Assembly: GCF_010727125.1 (NCBI RefSeq)
Contig: NZ_AP022564.1
Coordinates: 558,001 to 622,000 of the forward strand
Direction of reading: 5' to 3'
Origin: Mycolicibacter terrae
Lineage (GTDB): Bacteria > Actinomycetota > Actinomycetes > Mycobacteriales > Mycobacteriaceae
Length of the DNA stretch: 64,000 nt
The notes beneath the pieces were generated by a model. The model saw only the letters and a program-made list of their open reading frames with translations, was not told where the DNA came from and searched no databases. The translations under genes were made by a program, and so were the position numbers. Below are positions 35,002 to 43,580 of the stretch, piece by piece; the first letter of the stretch is position 1, and every line of letters starts with the position of its first letter.

Positions 35002-36662
35002 GTGTCGGTCCGCAGTAGCAGCACTCCGCTGGGTGTCAGTCCGCCGCTGCTGGCGACCGCGACCCGGGCACCGGCCACTTGGCGTTCGCCGGCCTCGCCG
35101 CGCAATTGGGTGACGGCTTCGTGGATCAGCCCCATTCCATGGGTGCGACCGTGGGAGAGCTGGCCGCCGTGGGTGTTCAGCGGCAGTACGCCGTTGCGGG
35201 CGATGTTGGTGCCGCCGTCCAGAAAGCTCTTGGCCTCGCCGATGCCGCAGAAGCCCAGGGCCTCGATCCAGGACAGGCAGTTGAAGCTGAATCCGTCGTA
35301 GAGCTGCGCGACGTCGACGTCGGCGGGACGCAAGCTGGTGCGCGACCACAGGTGCGCGGCCTGGCCCAGGACCTGGGGCTCGTGGGTCAGCGTGCTCTGG
35401 TCCCAGTCGGTGCGTTCGATGATCTGGGTGCCGACGGCCTCCACGAGCACCGGTGGCTTGGCCAGATCTCGGGCGGTGTCCACCGCGGAGACGATCACCG
35501 CCACCGCGCCGTCGCAAGGGACGTCGCAGTCATAGAGCCCGAATGGGGTGGTGATCATCCGGGCGGACAGGTAGTCGTCCATGGTCATCGGGTCGCGGTA
35601 GATCGCTGTCGGGTTGAGTGCGGCGTTGGCCCGCTGGTTCAGCGCGATCCAGCCGAGTGTTTCGCGGGTGGTGCCGTAGCGGTGGAAGTGCCGTTGGGCG
35701 TTGAGCGCCAGCGTGTGCGCGGCCGAGGTGGCGCCGAACGGAATCTGCCAGCTGTTCGTTCGCCTTCCGCCCGGTGGGGAGGCTCTGCCCGCTTTCAGCA
35801 GTTCGTTGAATGTCGATTCCCAGACGGTTCGGAAACACAGCACGTGGCGTGCCAGTCCGGTGGCCACGGCCATCATCGCGGCGATGACCGAGCCGCCCGG
35901 CCCGAAGGTGTCCATACCGCCGTTGATCCAGGTCGGGCGCAGTCCCAACGCGCCCTCCAGCGCCGAGACGCCGCCTTCGCCCATGCCCGCGACGTCAAGG
36001 CCCGGATAGGTGGAGAGCCCGTCGATGTCAGCGAAGCTCAGCCCGGCATCGGTGACGGCCGCCTGGCAGGCCTCCACTGTCAGCGCCAGCGGTGTAACCA
36101 TGAGCCGACGGCCCAGGCGGGACGCACCGATCCCGGTGATCGCCGACTTGTCCTCGAATTTGTCGGCACCGATCATCGGGCGCACGTGCTGTGCGAAGTC
36201 CTCGGGTGCGATCTCGTCGGCGGGCAGCGGCCGGGATGCCGAGTCTTCCGCGCCCTGGTCCACCGGTCGAAACAGTGGCAGCCACACGTCCTCGAAGTTC
36301 TCGAAAACCACCTCCACCTGCTGGCCGAGCTCGAGCCGGTCCGGATCGCAGTCGATGATGTTGGTGGTCAACCGAACCCGGGGATCCTCGTTGACGGCGA
36401 CCTGCGCCACCACATACGGTGCCGGCAGGCCGGGCAGGCTGAATCGGTGGTTGATGGTGAACCCGGCCAGGGTGGCCCGCCCGGAGACGTCGCGCACCCC
36501 CATCTCGGTACTACGGCAGTACCGGCAGACCGGGGCGGGCGGGTGAATCAGCGCACTACAGGCCGTGCACTCCTGGAAGCGCAAGGCGCCGTCTTTGCCT
36601 GACGTCCAGAAGAACTCGTTCTCGATGGTGATCGCCGGCAGTGGTCGGCCCGGTGCGCTCAT
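34998..36662 (-). CDS. DUF35 OB-fold - thiolase (SCP-x/Ltp2-like) fusion
   Basis: A 554-residue protein in two parts. Residues 1-150 form a DUF35 domain with a rubredoxin-like zinc ribbon (Cys32, 35, 46, 49) and OB fold; residues 170-554 are a thiolase-like domain of the SCP-x type. The usual thiolase Cys motif is not evident; Tyr455 (QLYDGFSFN) and His504 (GQLSHGRTHG) mark the active region. In steroid degradation the separate proteins Ltp2 and ChsH2 (DUF35) form a retro-aldolase that removes the last side-chain carbons. The fusion suggests the same retro-aldol chemistry. It lies ten bases after a ferredoxin gene. Confidence 0.88.
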   Translation of the reverse strand: MSAPGRPLPAITIENEFFWTSGKDGALRFQECTACSALIHPPAPVCRYCRSTEMGVRDVSGRATLAGFTINHRFSLPGLPAPYVVAQVAVNEDPRVRLTTNIIDCDPDRLELGQQVEVVFENFEDVWLPLFRPVDQGAEDSASRPLPADEIAPEDFAQHVRPMIGADKFEDKSAITGIGASRLGRRLMVTPLALTVEACQAAVTDAGLSFADIDGLSTYPGLDVAGMGEGGVSALEGALGLRPTWINGGMDTFGPGGSVIAAMMAVATGLARHVLCFRTVWESTFNELLKAGRASPPGGRRTNSWQIPFGATSAAHTLALNAQRHFHRYGTTRETLGWIALNQRANAALNPTAIYRDPMTMDDYLSARMITTPFGLYDCDVPCDGAVAVIVSAVDTARDLAKPPVLVEAVGTQIIERTDWDQSTLTHEPQVLGQAAHLWSRTSLRPADVDVAQLYDGFSFNCLSWIEALGFCGIGEAKSFLDGGTNIARNGVLPLNTHGGQLSHGRTHGMGLIHEAVTQLRGEAGERQVAGARVAVASSGGLTPSGVLLLRTDT

Positions 36663-36672
36663 GCTGGGCTTC

Positions 36673-36882
36673 TCATACGTCGTCGTCCTCGGTCATCTCG
36701 ATAATGGCGTGCACCGGACAATCCAGCAGGGCACGCATGACGTCACGCTGGTCTTCCTCGTCCACCGTGCCGTCGCCGGTCAGGGACGCATACCCCCAGT
36801 CGTCCAGGGAGAAGTACTTCGGCGCGTGTTTGGCGCAGAAGCCGAACCCGTCGCACATGGTGCGATCCAGGCGGATCCTCAT
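36673..36882 (-). CDS. 3Fe-4S ferredoxin next to NuoF-like flavoprotein
   Basis: A 69-residue ferredoxin with ligands in CDGFGFCAKHAP (C-x5-C) and DCPVHAI (distal CP), the 3Fe-4S pattern of P450 ferredoxins. It overlaps the NuoF-like gene by four bases (ATGA) and is not next to a P450 gene. It may therefore be the carrier that accepts electrons from that flavoprotein. The C-terminus is very acidic (EDDDV). Confidence 0.92.
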   Translation of the reverse strand: MRIRLDRTMCDGFGFCAKHAPKYFSLDDWGYASLTGDGTVDEEDQRDVMRALLDCPVHAIIEMTEDDDV

Positions 36883-38189
36883 GCCGTCACCTCCTCGACC
36901 GCGTAGGGGCGTTCGGCCCGGAAGGCACCACCGCGGCAGGTTGCGCAGGCGTCGGCCAGGTGGTCGGCCACCGATTCGGGGAACCGAACCAGCAGGCTCG
37001 CCGCCACATTGGTGGCGCCGTCGAGCGTGCCGCAGGCGCCGCGCCCGGGCAGCACCCCGGCCCATCGGCGCAGTCGCTCGACCTCCTCGGCGGTCGCGAA
37101 CCCGTCCCGCAGCGCCTCGGCCACCGCCGCCATCGCCGCGGTGCCGTTGAAACACGAACCGCACTGTCCGGCGTTCTCCCGGCCGAAATAGGCCAGCACC
37201 GAGGCCGCCACCGCGACCGGGCAGTCGTCGGTGAGCACCGCCATCGCCCCACAGCCCAGGCCGCTGCCGCCGGCGCGCAGGGTTTCGTGATCCAAAGTGG
37301 CGTCCAGCGCCTCGCGGTTGAGCAGGCCGGAGAAGTAGCCGCCCATCAGCGTGCCGCGTACCTGATCGAGCGGAATCCCGTGCAACTCCAGCAGTTGGGA
37401 GACCGCGATACCGTGAGGCAGCTCATAGAGCACCGGCGGCCGGCCGCCGCCGGTCACCGTCGCCAGGAAGGTTCCCGGGGACAACGCGGTTCCGGCCGAG
37501 CGGAAAGCCTTGGCGCCGTGCTGTTGCAGATACGGAAGATTGGCCAGCGTCTCGACATTGGAGACCAGCGTCGGGCGCTGCGCGACCCCCTGTTGGTAGG
37601 GCCGCGGAGGTTTGTCGGTCGGTTTGGCCGGGCCGCCGTTGATCGCCCGTACCGCCGCGGTCTCCTCACCGGCCACGTACCCGGCATCGACGGTGAACAC
37701 GCTGATCGACGGCGCGCCAAGGGGTTCCGTGTTGATCTCGGCCAGCGCACTCTCGACGCTGCGGGCCGCTGCCGGATCGGAGACGTAGACGTAGGCGCGG
37801 GTAGCGGCCACCGCGGCCGCCGCCAGTCGCAGCCCGTCAAGGACCAGATGCGGGCGGTTGCGCAGCAACCAGCGGTCCTTGATCGAGGCGGGTTCGCCCT
37901 CCTCGCCATTGGCGACGACGACGGCGTCCCGGCCGCGACGGGCGGCGGCGGCGCGCACCGACCGCAACTTGACGGCCAGCGGGAACGCCGCACCACCGCG
38001 CCCGAGCAGGCCGCTGCGTTCCACCTCGTCGAGGAACTCGTCGGGGTCGGGAAGCCCGCGATAGCCGCCGGCGGCGACGTAGCCCGCGCCGTCCTCGGCG
38101 CCCGAACGCAGCAGGCGCGGCGCACAGCCCGGCCAGGTGGTGGCGGCGATAGCCCCGATATCAGCGGTCGCGGTGCCGTTGGTCGTCAT
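36879..38189 (-). CDS. NuoF-like flavoprotein (putative NADH:ferredoxin oxidoreductase)
   Basis: A 436-residue homologue of the 51-kDa complex I subunit, without other Nuo genes nearby. The FMN segment GRGGAAFP is at 63-70, the NADH/FMN segment GEEGEP at 95-100, AGYVAGEETA near 170, then PTLVSNVETL and the SLBB region. In the cluster loop, Cys343 and Cys346 (GQCGSC) and Cys386 are present, but the third Cys of CxxCxxC is Gly349, so the N3-type 4Fe-4S cluster may be altered or absent. ATG 38189 has GAGG at five bases. Coupled to a 3Fe-4S ferredoxin, it is likely to feed NADH electrons to ferredoxins and P450s. Confidence 0.88.
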   Translation of the reverse strand: MTTNGTATADIGAIAATTWPGCAPRLLRSGAEDGAGYVAAGGYRGLPDPDEFLDEVERSGLLGRGGAAFPLAVKLRSVRAAAARRGRDAVVVANGEEGEPASIKDRWLLRNRPHLVLDGLRLAAAAVAATRAYVYVSDPAAARSVESALAEINTEPLGAPSISVFTVDAGYVAGEETAAVRAINGGPAKPTDKPPRPYQQGVAQRPTLVSNVETLANLPYLQQHGAKAFRSAGTALSPGTFLATVTGGGRPPVLYELPHGIAVSQLLELHGIPLDQVRGTLMGGYFSGLLNREALDATLDHETLRAGGSGLGCGAMAVLTDDCPVAVAASVLAYFGRENAGQCGSCFNGTAAMAAVAEALRDGFATAEEVERLRRWAGVLPGRGACGTLDGATNVAASLLVRFPESVADHLADACATCRGGAFRAERPYAVEEVTA

Positions 38190-38218
38190 TGCCACCTCGT
38201 TTGATTAGGCTCGCGGAC

Positions 38219-38689
38219 GTGAGAACGGCGGTGGTGCGCGTCGATGTGGACCCGACCGGTCGGCTGACAATCGAGCAGCTGACGGCCGGAATGGCGACGC
38301 TGCGTGACCTGGCCGGGCAGGCAGGCATCGAGCTGGTGGAAACCGACGTCGCGGCCATGCCGGTGGGCCGGCGCCAGATCCGGCTGCTGATCACCGGAGC
38401 CGAGAAGGACATCATCGCTACCGGAACACAGTTGTGTGCCAAGGCATTCAACACGAAGCCGATGCCGGGGGTGCTGACCTACGTGAGCAGGGGCACCGAC
38501 GACGACGCGCACGGGGTGCTGGCCGGGCTGGGGCTGACCGGCGAGATCAACCGCATACCGGGACCCGACGGTCTGGACGTCGTCCATGTGTCGCTGGCCG
38601 AACCGGACGTGGCGCGGGTCGGCGAGAGCCGCATCCACACCGCGCTGGAGGCCTCGCTGAACTGTGAGGTTCACATCCACGCCCGCTGA
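38219..38689 (+). CDS. uncharacterised protein, divergent from NuoF-like gene
   Basis: A 156-residue soluble protein I do not recognise. It starts with VVRVDVDPTGRLTIEQLTAG, ends with LNCEVHIHAR and looks alpha/beta with two similar halves. No signal peptide, Cys cluster or known catalytic motif. GTG 38219 is chosen because the shorter product begins at the first strand; AGG lies ten bases ahead. Only 29 bp separate this start from that of the NuoF-like gene on the other strand, so their promoters must overlap. Its 3' end is five bases from the convergent hydrolase gene. Confidence 0.7.
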   Translation: MRTAVVRVDVDPTGRLTIEQLTAGMATLRDLAGQAGIELVETDVAAMPVGRRQIRLLITGAEKDIIATGTQLCAKAFNTKPMPGVLTYVSRGTDDDAHGVLAGLGLTGEINRIPGPDGLDVVHVSLAEPDVARVGESRIHTALEASLNCEVHIHAR

Positions 38690-38694
38690 CCTCA

Positions 38695-39561
38695 TCAGCG
38701 ACCCAGGAATTTCAGGATGGCCGGGGCGGCCTGCACCCAGGTGTCGAACATGTTGAAGTGGCTCACTTTTCCGGCAGCCCGCTCCTCACCGGCCCGCTCC
38801 CAAGCGTCCTCCGGCCACGGTGGGTCGATCAGTTCGGACCCTTTGATCAGACAGTTCACCTCCAGCGAGGTGCGCTTGGGATGGTCCCAGTCGTTCTCGC
38901 CGCCACGGATGATCAGTGTGGGAACCGTGATGCGGTCGAACATCTCGTCGTCCACACCGGGAATCGTCTGTCCCGGCTTGGATACGAAGGCGTTGAGCCA
39001 GCGCAGCATCACTTTGAGGAAGTCGTCGCGGTCCAGGTCGAGCAGCCGCTGCTTGTTCGCCGGGTTCTCCTCGATACGTTCCTGCCATTCGCTCAGTCCC
39101 AGCAGTGCCTGGGTGCCGCCTCCTCGGACCGCCAGAATGTTGGGCACCACGTAGTAGGACCCCAGGACGAAGGTGCCGTACACGCCGCCGACGATGTTCC
39201 ACAGCACCAGCTTTGTGGCCAGCTCGGGGTAGAGCATGGTGGTCAGGATGGAGTCCCGCGCTCCGCCCGAGCCGCCGGCGATGACGCACGGCCCGGTGTC
39301 CAGGGCGGTGAGCAGCCCGTGCAGTGTCTCGGCGCGCATGTGCGATTCGGATTGGCCGTAGAACTGCACGTCCGAAGCCCCGCAGTTGGGGCGGTCCCAC
39401 AGCAGCACCCGGTAGCCGCCCTCGACGAGTTTGTCGGCCAGTGGACGCAATCCGGGGATCTCCTTTGAGAACCGGCCACCGGGTGTCAGGACGATCAGAT
39501 CACCTGTGGCGCCGAGGATCTCGTAGACGACGTTTCCGCCGTTGATTTCGACAGAGGGCAC
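38695..39561 (-). CDS. alpha/beta-hydrolase
   Basis: A 288-residue hydrolase: VLTPGGRFSKEIPGL (oxyanion), LLWDRPNCGASD, the nucleophile elbow AGGSGGARDS, an acid region IIRGGENDWDHP and a His in KVSHFNMFDTW. Related meta-cleavage-product and epoxide hydrolases have this length. GTG 39561 has AGGAG six bases ahead; no ATG fits. It is the last gene of a leftward operon starting at 42239 with two amidohydrolases and a Rieske ferredoxin, so it may act on an acid or enol produced there. Confidence 0.87.
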   Translation of the reverse strand: MPSVEINGGNVVYEILGATGDLIVLTPGGRFSKEIPGLRPLADKLVEGGYRVLLWDRPNCGASDVQFYGQSESHMRAETLHGLLTALDTGPCVIAGGSGGARDSILTTMLYPELATKLVLWNIVGGVYGTFVLGSYYVVPNILAVRGGGTQALLGLSEWQERIEENPANKQRLLDLDRDDFLKVMLRWLNAFVSKPGQTIPGVDDEMFDRITVPTLIIRGGENDWDHPKRTSLEVNCLIKGSELIDPPWPEDAWERAGEERAAGKVSHFNMFDTWVQAAPAILKFLGR

Positions 39562-39577
39562 CGAATACTCCTGTGTG

Positions 39578-39970
39578 CTAGGCCTGGACCAGGACGTCGT
39601 TTCCGACGACCCGCACCGGGTAAGTCCGGATGCTCCACTCGGGTTTGACCGCGGTGGTGCCGGTGGCGAGTTCGAAACCCCATTGATGCCAAGGGCAGTG
39701 GATGTACTCCAGATCCCGGACCATGGTGGCGTCGCCGGGTGCGGTTTCATCGACGACGGTCCGGCCGCGCAGCCGCCCCGCGCACAACGGCCCGCCCTGA
39801 TGCGGACAGAAGTTCGCGATCGCGTAGAACGTCCCGTTGATGTTGTAGACGCCGACTCCGTGATGCCCGATCGGCACGAGCTTATGGGTGCCGGAAGGGA
39901 TTTCGTCAACAGTGGCAACGATGTGCTCGCGGCCCTGGGCCAGCCGGGGCCGCTGGTCGTCGTGACCCAT
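39578..39970 (-). CDS. Rieske [2Fe-2S] ferredoxin-like protein
   Basis: A 130-residue single-domain Rieske protein. The ligands are CPH (FCPHQGGPLC) and CPWH (IHCPWHQWGFEL); the body is longer than a minimal Rieske ferredoxin because of a loop containing VVDETAPGDATMV. It could pass electrons to a Rieske oxygenase or support an enzyme of its own operon. It starts one base after the stop of the amidohydrolase gene at 39972, so it is translationally linked. Confidence 0.9.
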   Translation of the reverse strand: MGHDDQRPRLAQGREHIVATVDEIPSGTHKLVPIGHHGVGVYNINGTFYAIANFCPHQGGPLCAGRLRGRTVVDETAPGDATMVRDLEYIHCPWHQWGFELATGTTAVKPEWSIRTYPVRVVGNDVLVQA

Positions 39971-39971
39971 C

Positions 39972-41114
39972 CTAAAACACCCGAACCTGGCCCTCGAGGG
40001 CCGGAACCGTGTCGGGAAGGTGGTAGGTCGCTAGGCCGTTCTTGAACATCACCGCGTCCCGGGCCGCCTTGGGCAGGTGCTTGACCAGCCAGCGCGGGTC
40101 ATCGAACGTCCAATGCGGGTAGTCGGAGGAGTACAACAGGATCTTCTCGCACTCCATCCATTCCAAAGCGCGCGTCAGCTCCGTCTTGTCCTCCGGGTAG
40201 TCCAGCGGCTGGGTGGTGAATTTGATGTGGTCCTTGACGTATTCGCTGGGTTTGCGCTTGATGTCCAGCCACGGCTTGCGGGCCTCGTATATGGCGTCCA
40301 TGCGCCACATCAGCGGCAGAATCCAGGTGAAGGCGTGCTCGACGAGCACGATGCGCAACGTCGGGAAACGGTCGAAGACGCCGTCGAACACCAGACTCAT
40401 CACCTGGTTGGCCGCGAGCAGCGAGTAGGTGACCATGAAGTCGTGGTTGTAGCTGGGCATGCCCACCGGCGGCATCGGCAGCTCTTCGTGGTGGCTGCGG
40501 GACAGATGGCAGCTGACGGTGATGTCGTGTTTGGTGGCCGCGGTCCAGACCGGGTCGTACTTGGGGTCACCCCACGACGGCCGCAACTCGGCCTTGATCA
40601 GGACCTGTGCCATGTACGGGTGGCCGGCCCACCGCTCGATCTCGGCGGCCGCGCCGAACGGGTCCTCGATCGCGACGCAGATCGACCCGCGCCACCGCTG
40701 ATGCCAATTGTTGTGACTGTCCAGCCAGTGGTTGGCCTGCCAGTCGTTGAGCGCACACGACATCGCGTGCTGCGCTTCGGGGGTCCGCGCCGGGTAGGCG
40801 GCAGGCTCCAGAATCGCGTAGTCGGCGCCCGCCTCCATGATCAGTTGTTTGAACGCCAATTCAGGACTGCTGCCGGGGAACTCACCGTCGGCCGGGAAGG
40901 CGTCCACCCGCATGGCGAAGGCGTGGGCGTAGTCGGGGGCGTCGTAGTAGATCTGTTCGCCGATCCGGCGGGCCAGGAAGTACTTGCTGCGCCACGGCTC
41001 GGGGATGTACTGGGTCAGCTCGCCGCGCCGCGGTACCGGATGGACGTCGGAGTCGACACATCGCACGGCGACGCGCTCGGCCGCCGGCTTGCGCTCTGTG
41101 GCTGTCACGGTCAT
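39972..41114 (-). CDS. amidohydrolase-2 family protein, intact metal site
   Basis: A 380-residue TIM-barrel protein with a complete apparent metal site: Asp23-x-His25 (VDSDVHPVP), His203 (VSCHLSRSHH) and Asp331 (YSSDYPHWTFDDP). The family includes zinc or manganese decarboxylases and C-C hydrolases. ATG 41114 follows GGGAG at seven bases. The upstream gene (41142-42239) is a paralogue lacking two of these ligands, so the two may form one enzyme with an active and a structural chain. Substrate unknown. Confidence 0.88.
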   Translation of the reverse strand: MTVTATERKPAAERVAVRCVDSDVHPVPRRGELTQYIPEPWRSKYFLARRIGEQIYYDAPDYAHAFAMRVDAFPADGEFPGSSPELAFKQLIMEAGADYAILEPAAYPARTPEAQHAMSCALNDWQANHWLDSHNNWHQRWRGSICVAIEDPFGAAAEIERWAGHPYMAQVLIKAELRPSWGDPKYDPVWTAATKHDITVSCHLSRSHHEELPMPPVGMPSYNHDFMVTYSLLAANQVMSLVFDGVFDRFPTLRIVLVEHAFTWILPLMWRMDAIYEARKPWLDIKRKPSEYVKDHIKFTTQPLDYPEDKTELTRALEWMECEKILLYSSDYPHWTFDDPRWLVKHLPKAARDAVMFKNGLATYHLPDTVPALEGQVRVF

Positions 41115-41141
41115 TGTGATCTCCCTTGATCCCACTGTTCT

Positions 41142-42239
41142 CTAGTGTGCGCCCGCGGCGGCCGGAACGGCAGGAACTTCTATGCCGTAGAGGACACTGG
41201 CATTGCGCCAGCACAGCTTGTCGCGTTGTTCGGTGCTGAACGCGCTCGGTACGGACAATTCGTTGCACTGCCAGTGCGGATAGCTCGACCCGTACATCAC
41301 CATGTCGTCCTTGCCGGTGAAGCCGAACCACTCCCCGGCGAAGTCGGTGTCCCCGGGACCGTCCATGGCGCCCTGCACGAAGTACACGTGATCGGGCAGG
41401 TAGTCGCTGGGCATCTCGGGCGCCCACGGCGTCTGTTCCAGGTGCGGTCTGCCGAAGGTGTCCATCCGCCAGATGAACGGGGTCAGTAGGTCCGCGCCGC
41501 CGTCGGCCCAGACGAACTTCAGCGACGGCATCCGCTCGAAGACGCCCTCGGCGATCATGTTCATCAGGTGGTACAGGTAGTTGCACGCCATGAAGCTGAC
41601 GTACTGCTCGTAGGTCCGGGTGCCCCCCGACGGCGTCGGAGAGGCGGCGATGCCCGACCCCACCTCGATGTGCGCGGCCACCGGCAAGCCGGCATCGATG
41701 GCCGCCTCCCACAGCGGCCAGAACTGCGGTTTGCCGAACAGCTCGCGGGATTGCAACGGAACGCCGATCTGCACCACTCTGGGGTGGTCCTTCCACCTGT
41801 CGATCTCTTTCAGCGCACCGGCGATGTCGTCGGGGTTGACCCGGATGGTGCCGCGGAAACGCTCGCCGTGCTCGCTGTGGTCCAGCCAGCGTGACACCAG
41901 GATCTCGTTGTGCGCCGCGGCGATCGCAGAACCCAGATGCCGATCGGGCATGATGCCGCGCGTCATCGGGTGCAGCACCGCCACGTCGACGCCGCGATCG
42001 ACGAACAGATGCTGAGCGACCAGATCGGGATCCGAGCCCGGGTATTGGCCTTCCGCGCCCTCGGTCCCGGGCGCGTACTCGCCGCCCGGCGCCCCGTACC
42101 AGTCCATCTCGTAGTCCGGGAAGCCGCGGCTGCGGTAGGGCTCCCGCAGGTGGCCGCGCAGGTCGGAGTTGGACGCCGCGAAGATGTGCACGCTGGCGTC
42201 GATGACGGGCGTGCGGGTGCCGTCCGGGTGTTCGATCAT
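41142..42239 (-). CDS. amidohydrolase-2 paralogue with degenerate metal site
   Basis: A 365-residue paralogue of the neighbouring amidohydrolase. The Asp of the first motif is Ser16 (DASVHIF, compared with DSDVHP), and the conserved barrel-end Asp is Ser319 (YGSSYPHW, compared with YSSDYPHW). His18 and His190 remain. With two acidic ligands gone it probably binds no catalytic metal and may be a regulatory or scaffold chain. ATG 42239 follows an AAGGG site. First gene of the leftward operon; the gap to the next gene is 27 bases. An operator-like site lies 106 bp upstream. Confidence 0.85.
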   Translation of the reverse strand: MIEHPDGTRTPVIDASVHIFAASNSDLRGHLREPYRSRGFPDYEMDWYGAPGGEYAPGTEGAEGQYPGSDPDLVAQHLFVDRGVDVAVLHPMTRGIMPDRHLGSAIAAAHNEILVSRWLDHSEHGERFRGTIRVNPDDIAGALKEIDRWKDHPRVVQIGVPLQSRELFGKPQFWPLWEAAIDAGLPVAAHIEVGSGIAASPTPSGGTRTYEQYVSFMACNYLYHLMNMIAEGVFERMPSLKFVWADGGADLLTPFIWRMDTFGRPHLEQTPWAPEMPSDYLPDHVYFVQGAMDGPGDTDFAGEWFGFTGKDDMVMYGSSYPHWQCNELSVPSAFSTEQRDKLCWRNASVLYGIEVPAVPAAAGAH

Positions 42240-42345
42240 CAACGCCGCCCTTCGCCGTGTCGCCGGACCCCGGCGCCCGCCACGGGGCGCGCTGTGGGGG
42301 TCACCGCAAGCCGACACCCATTGTATAGCTGTATTCTTTGCTTGC

Positions 42346-42360
42346 AAGAACTGGATTCTC
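42346..42360. promoter_or_regulatory. imperfect operator upstream of amidohydrolase operon
   Basis: AAGAACTGGATTCTC, 10 of 12 fixed positions of GAGAATNNNATTCTC, with a perfect right half. It lies 106 bp upstream of the amidohydrolase start and 109 bp from the perfect copy at 42469, so the divergent region carries two sites. Confidence 0.45.
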
Positions 42361-42468
42361 ATCCTGGTGCGGGCTGCCGGCGCAGGCAGGAGACGCCGCG
42401 GTCGCCATGACCCTGCGATGCGGTGCGACAGCACAGTATCTCAGTTTGAGATCATTACATTCACTAAC

Positions 42469-42483
42469 GAGAATGTTATTCTC
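42469..42483. promoter_or_regulatory. palindromic operator at head of the 42.5-52.5 kb operon
   Basis: GAGAATGTTATTCTC, all 12 fixed positions matched, 26 bp upstream of the start of the first acyl-CoA dehydrogenase gene and just ahead of its ribosome site GGAGGAGG. Confidence 0.8.
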
Positions 42484-42509
42484 AACCGACGCGTGGAGGA
42501 GGTGACGCA

Positions 42510-43580
42510 ATGCTGTTGGAGTTCGATGACGATCAGCGACTGTGGCAGGGCACAGTGCGCGACGTGGTGGGCAAGCAGTGCACGCCCTCGCTGGTGCGCA
42601 GTGTCGCCGAGGCCGAGACCGGCGGTTCAGCGAGGCTCGACGAAGGAGAGGCGAAGCTGGGACCGCCGCATGACGCCGGCGCGGACAGTGCGATCGACTC
42701 GTTGTGGAAGGTCTATGTCGATCTGGGCTGGACCGAGTTGCACGAGCCGGAGACCGCGGTAGAGCTGGCGATCGTCCTCGAAGAACTGGGACGCGCCACT
42801 GACCCCACGCCCTTTCTGGCGACCATGACACAGTTCGCCCCCCTGGTCGGCGAGCACCATCGCGGCGACGGTTCGGCCGGAGCGGCGATTTTCGGCGGAG
42901 TGAGCGCCCACCGCAACGCCGCCGGCTGGGTGCTGGAGGGCACCGCACTCAACGTGCTGGACGGCGACCGGGCCGACCGGCTGGCGGTGGTTGCCGAGGC
43001 GGGAGTGTTCGTGGTCGACGCCGCCGCGGTGACGACGCGGAGGGCCTCGGTGTTCGACCCGACGCTGCATGTGGCCGATGTGTCCTTCACCGGGGTCGAG
43101 GTGCCCGACACCGCCCGCGTGCGCGTCGATGTCGACCGGGCCCGTCATGTCGCCCTCACCGGCATGGCGATGACGATGGTCGGCGCCTGCCAGCGGATCC
43201 TCGATCTGGCGCTCGAGCACGTGCGCGGTCGTCAGCAGTTCGGCGTCCCGATCGGTTCGTTCCAGGCCGTCCAACACAAAGCGGCCGACATGCACGTGGC
43301 GATCGAACGTGCCCGTGCGCTGGCGTATTTCGCGGCGCTGACGATCGCGGCTGACGACCCCCGGCGGCGGATGGCGTCGGCGATGGCGAAGGCGGCGGCC
43401 GGCGAATGCCAGTCGGTCGTCTTCCGGCACGGGCTGCAGCTGTTCGGCGCGATGGGTTTCACCTGGGAGAACGACCTGCAGTTCGCGCTCAAGCGGGCCA
43501 AAGCGGGTGAGCTGATGCTCGGTGGCGCCGCGCAGCACCGTGCGGCCATCGCAGAGGAGTACCTTGCAACTCACGTTTGA
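42510..43580 (+). CDS. acyl-CoA dehydrogenase, beta-type subunit
   Basis: A 356-residue acyl-CoA dehydrogenase homologue. The C-terminal domain is clear (VRGRQQFGVPIGSFQAVQHK, GLQLFGAMGFTWENDLQ), but the SEPGAGSDL-type motif and GHER segment are missing and the middle domain is divergent. It is therefore the partner-type chain of the full-length dehydrogenase at 43564, which it overlaps by 17 bases. GGAGGAGG precedes the ATG. First gene of a rightward operon running to about 52.45 kb. Confidence 0.88.
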   Translation: MLLEFDDDQRLWQGTVRDVVGKQCTPSLVRSVAEAETGGSARLDEGEAKLGPPHDAGADSAIDSLWKVYVDLGWTELHEPETAVELAIVLEELGRATDPTPFLATMTQFAPLVGEHHRGDGSAGAAIFGGVSAHRNAAGWVLEGTALNVLDGDRADRLAVVAEAGVFVVDAAAVTTRRASVFDPTLHVADVSFTGVEVPDTARVRVDVDRARHVALTGMAMTMVGACQRILDLALEHVRGRQQFGVPIGSFQAVQHKAADMHVAIERARALAYFAALTIAADDPRRRMASAMAKAAAGECQSVVFRHGLQLFGAMGFTWENDLQFALKRAKAGELMLGGAAQHRAAIAEEYLATHV

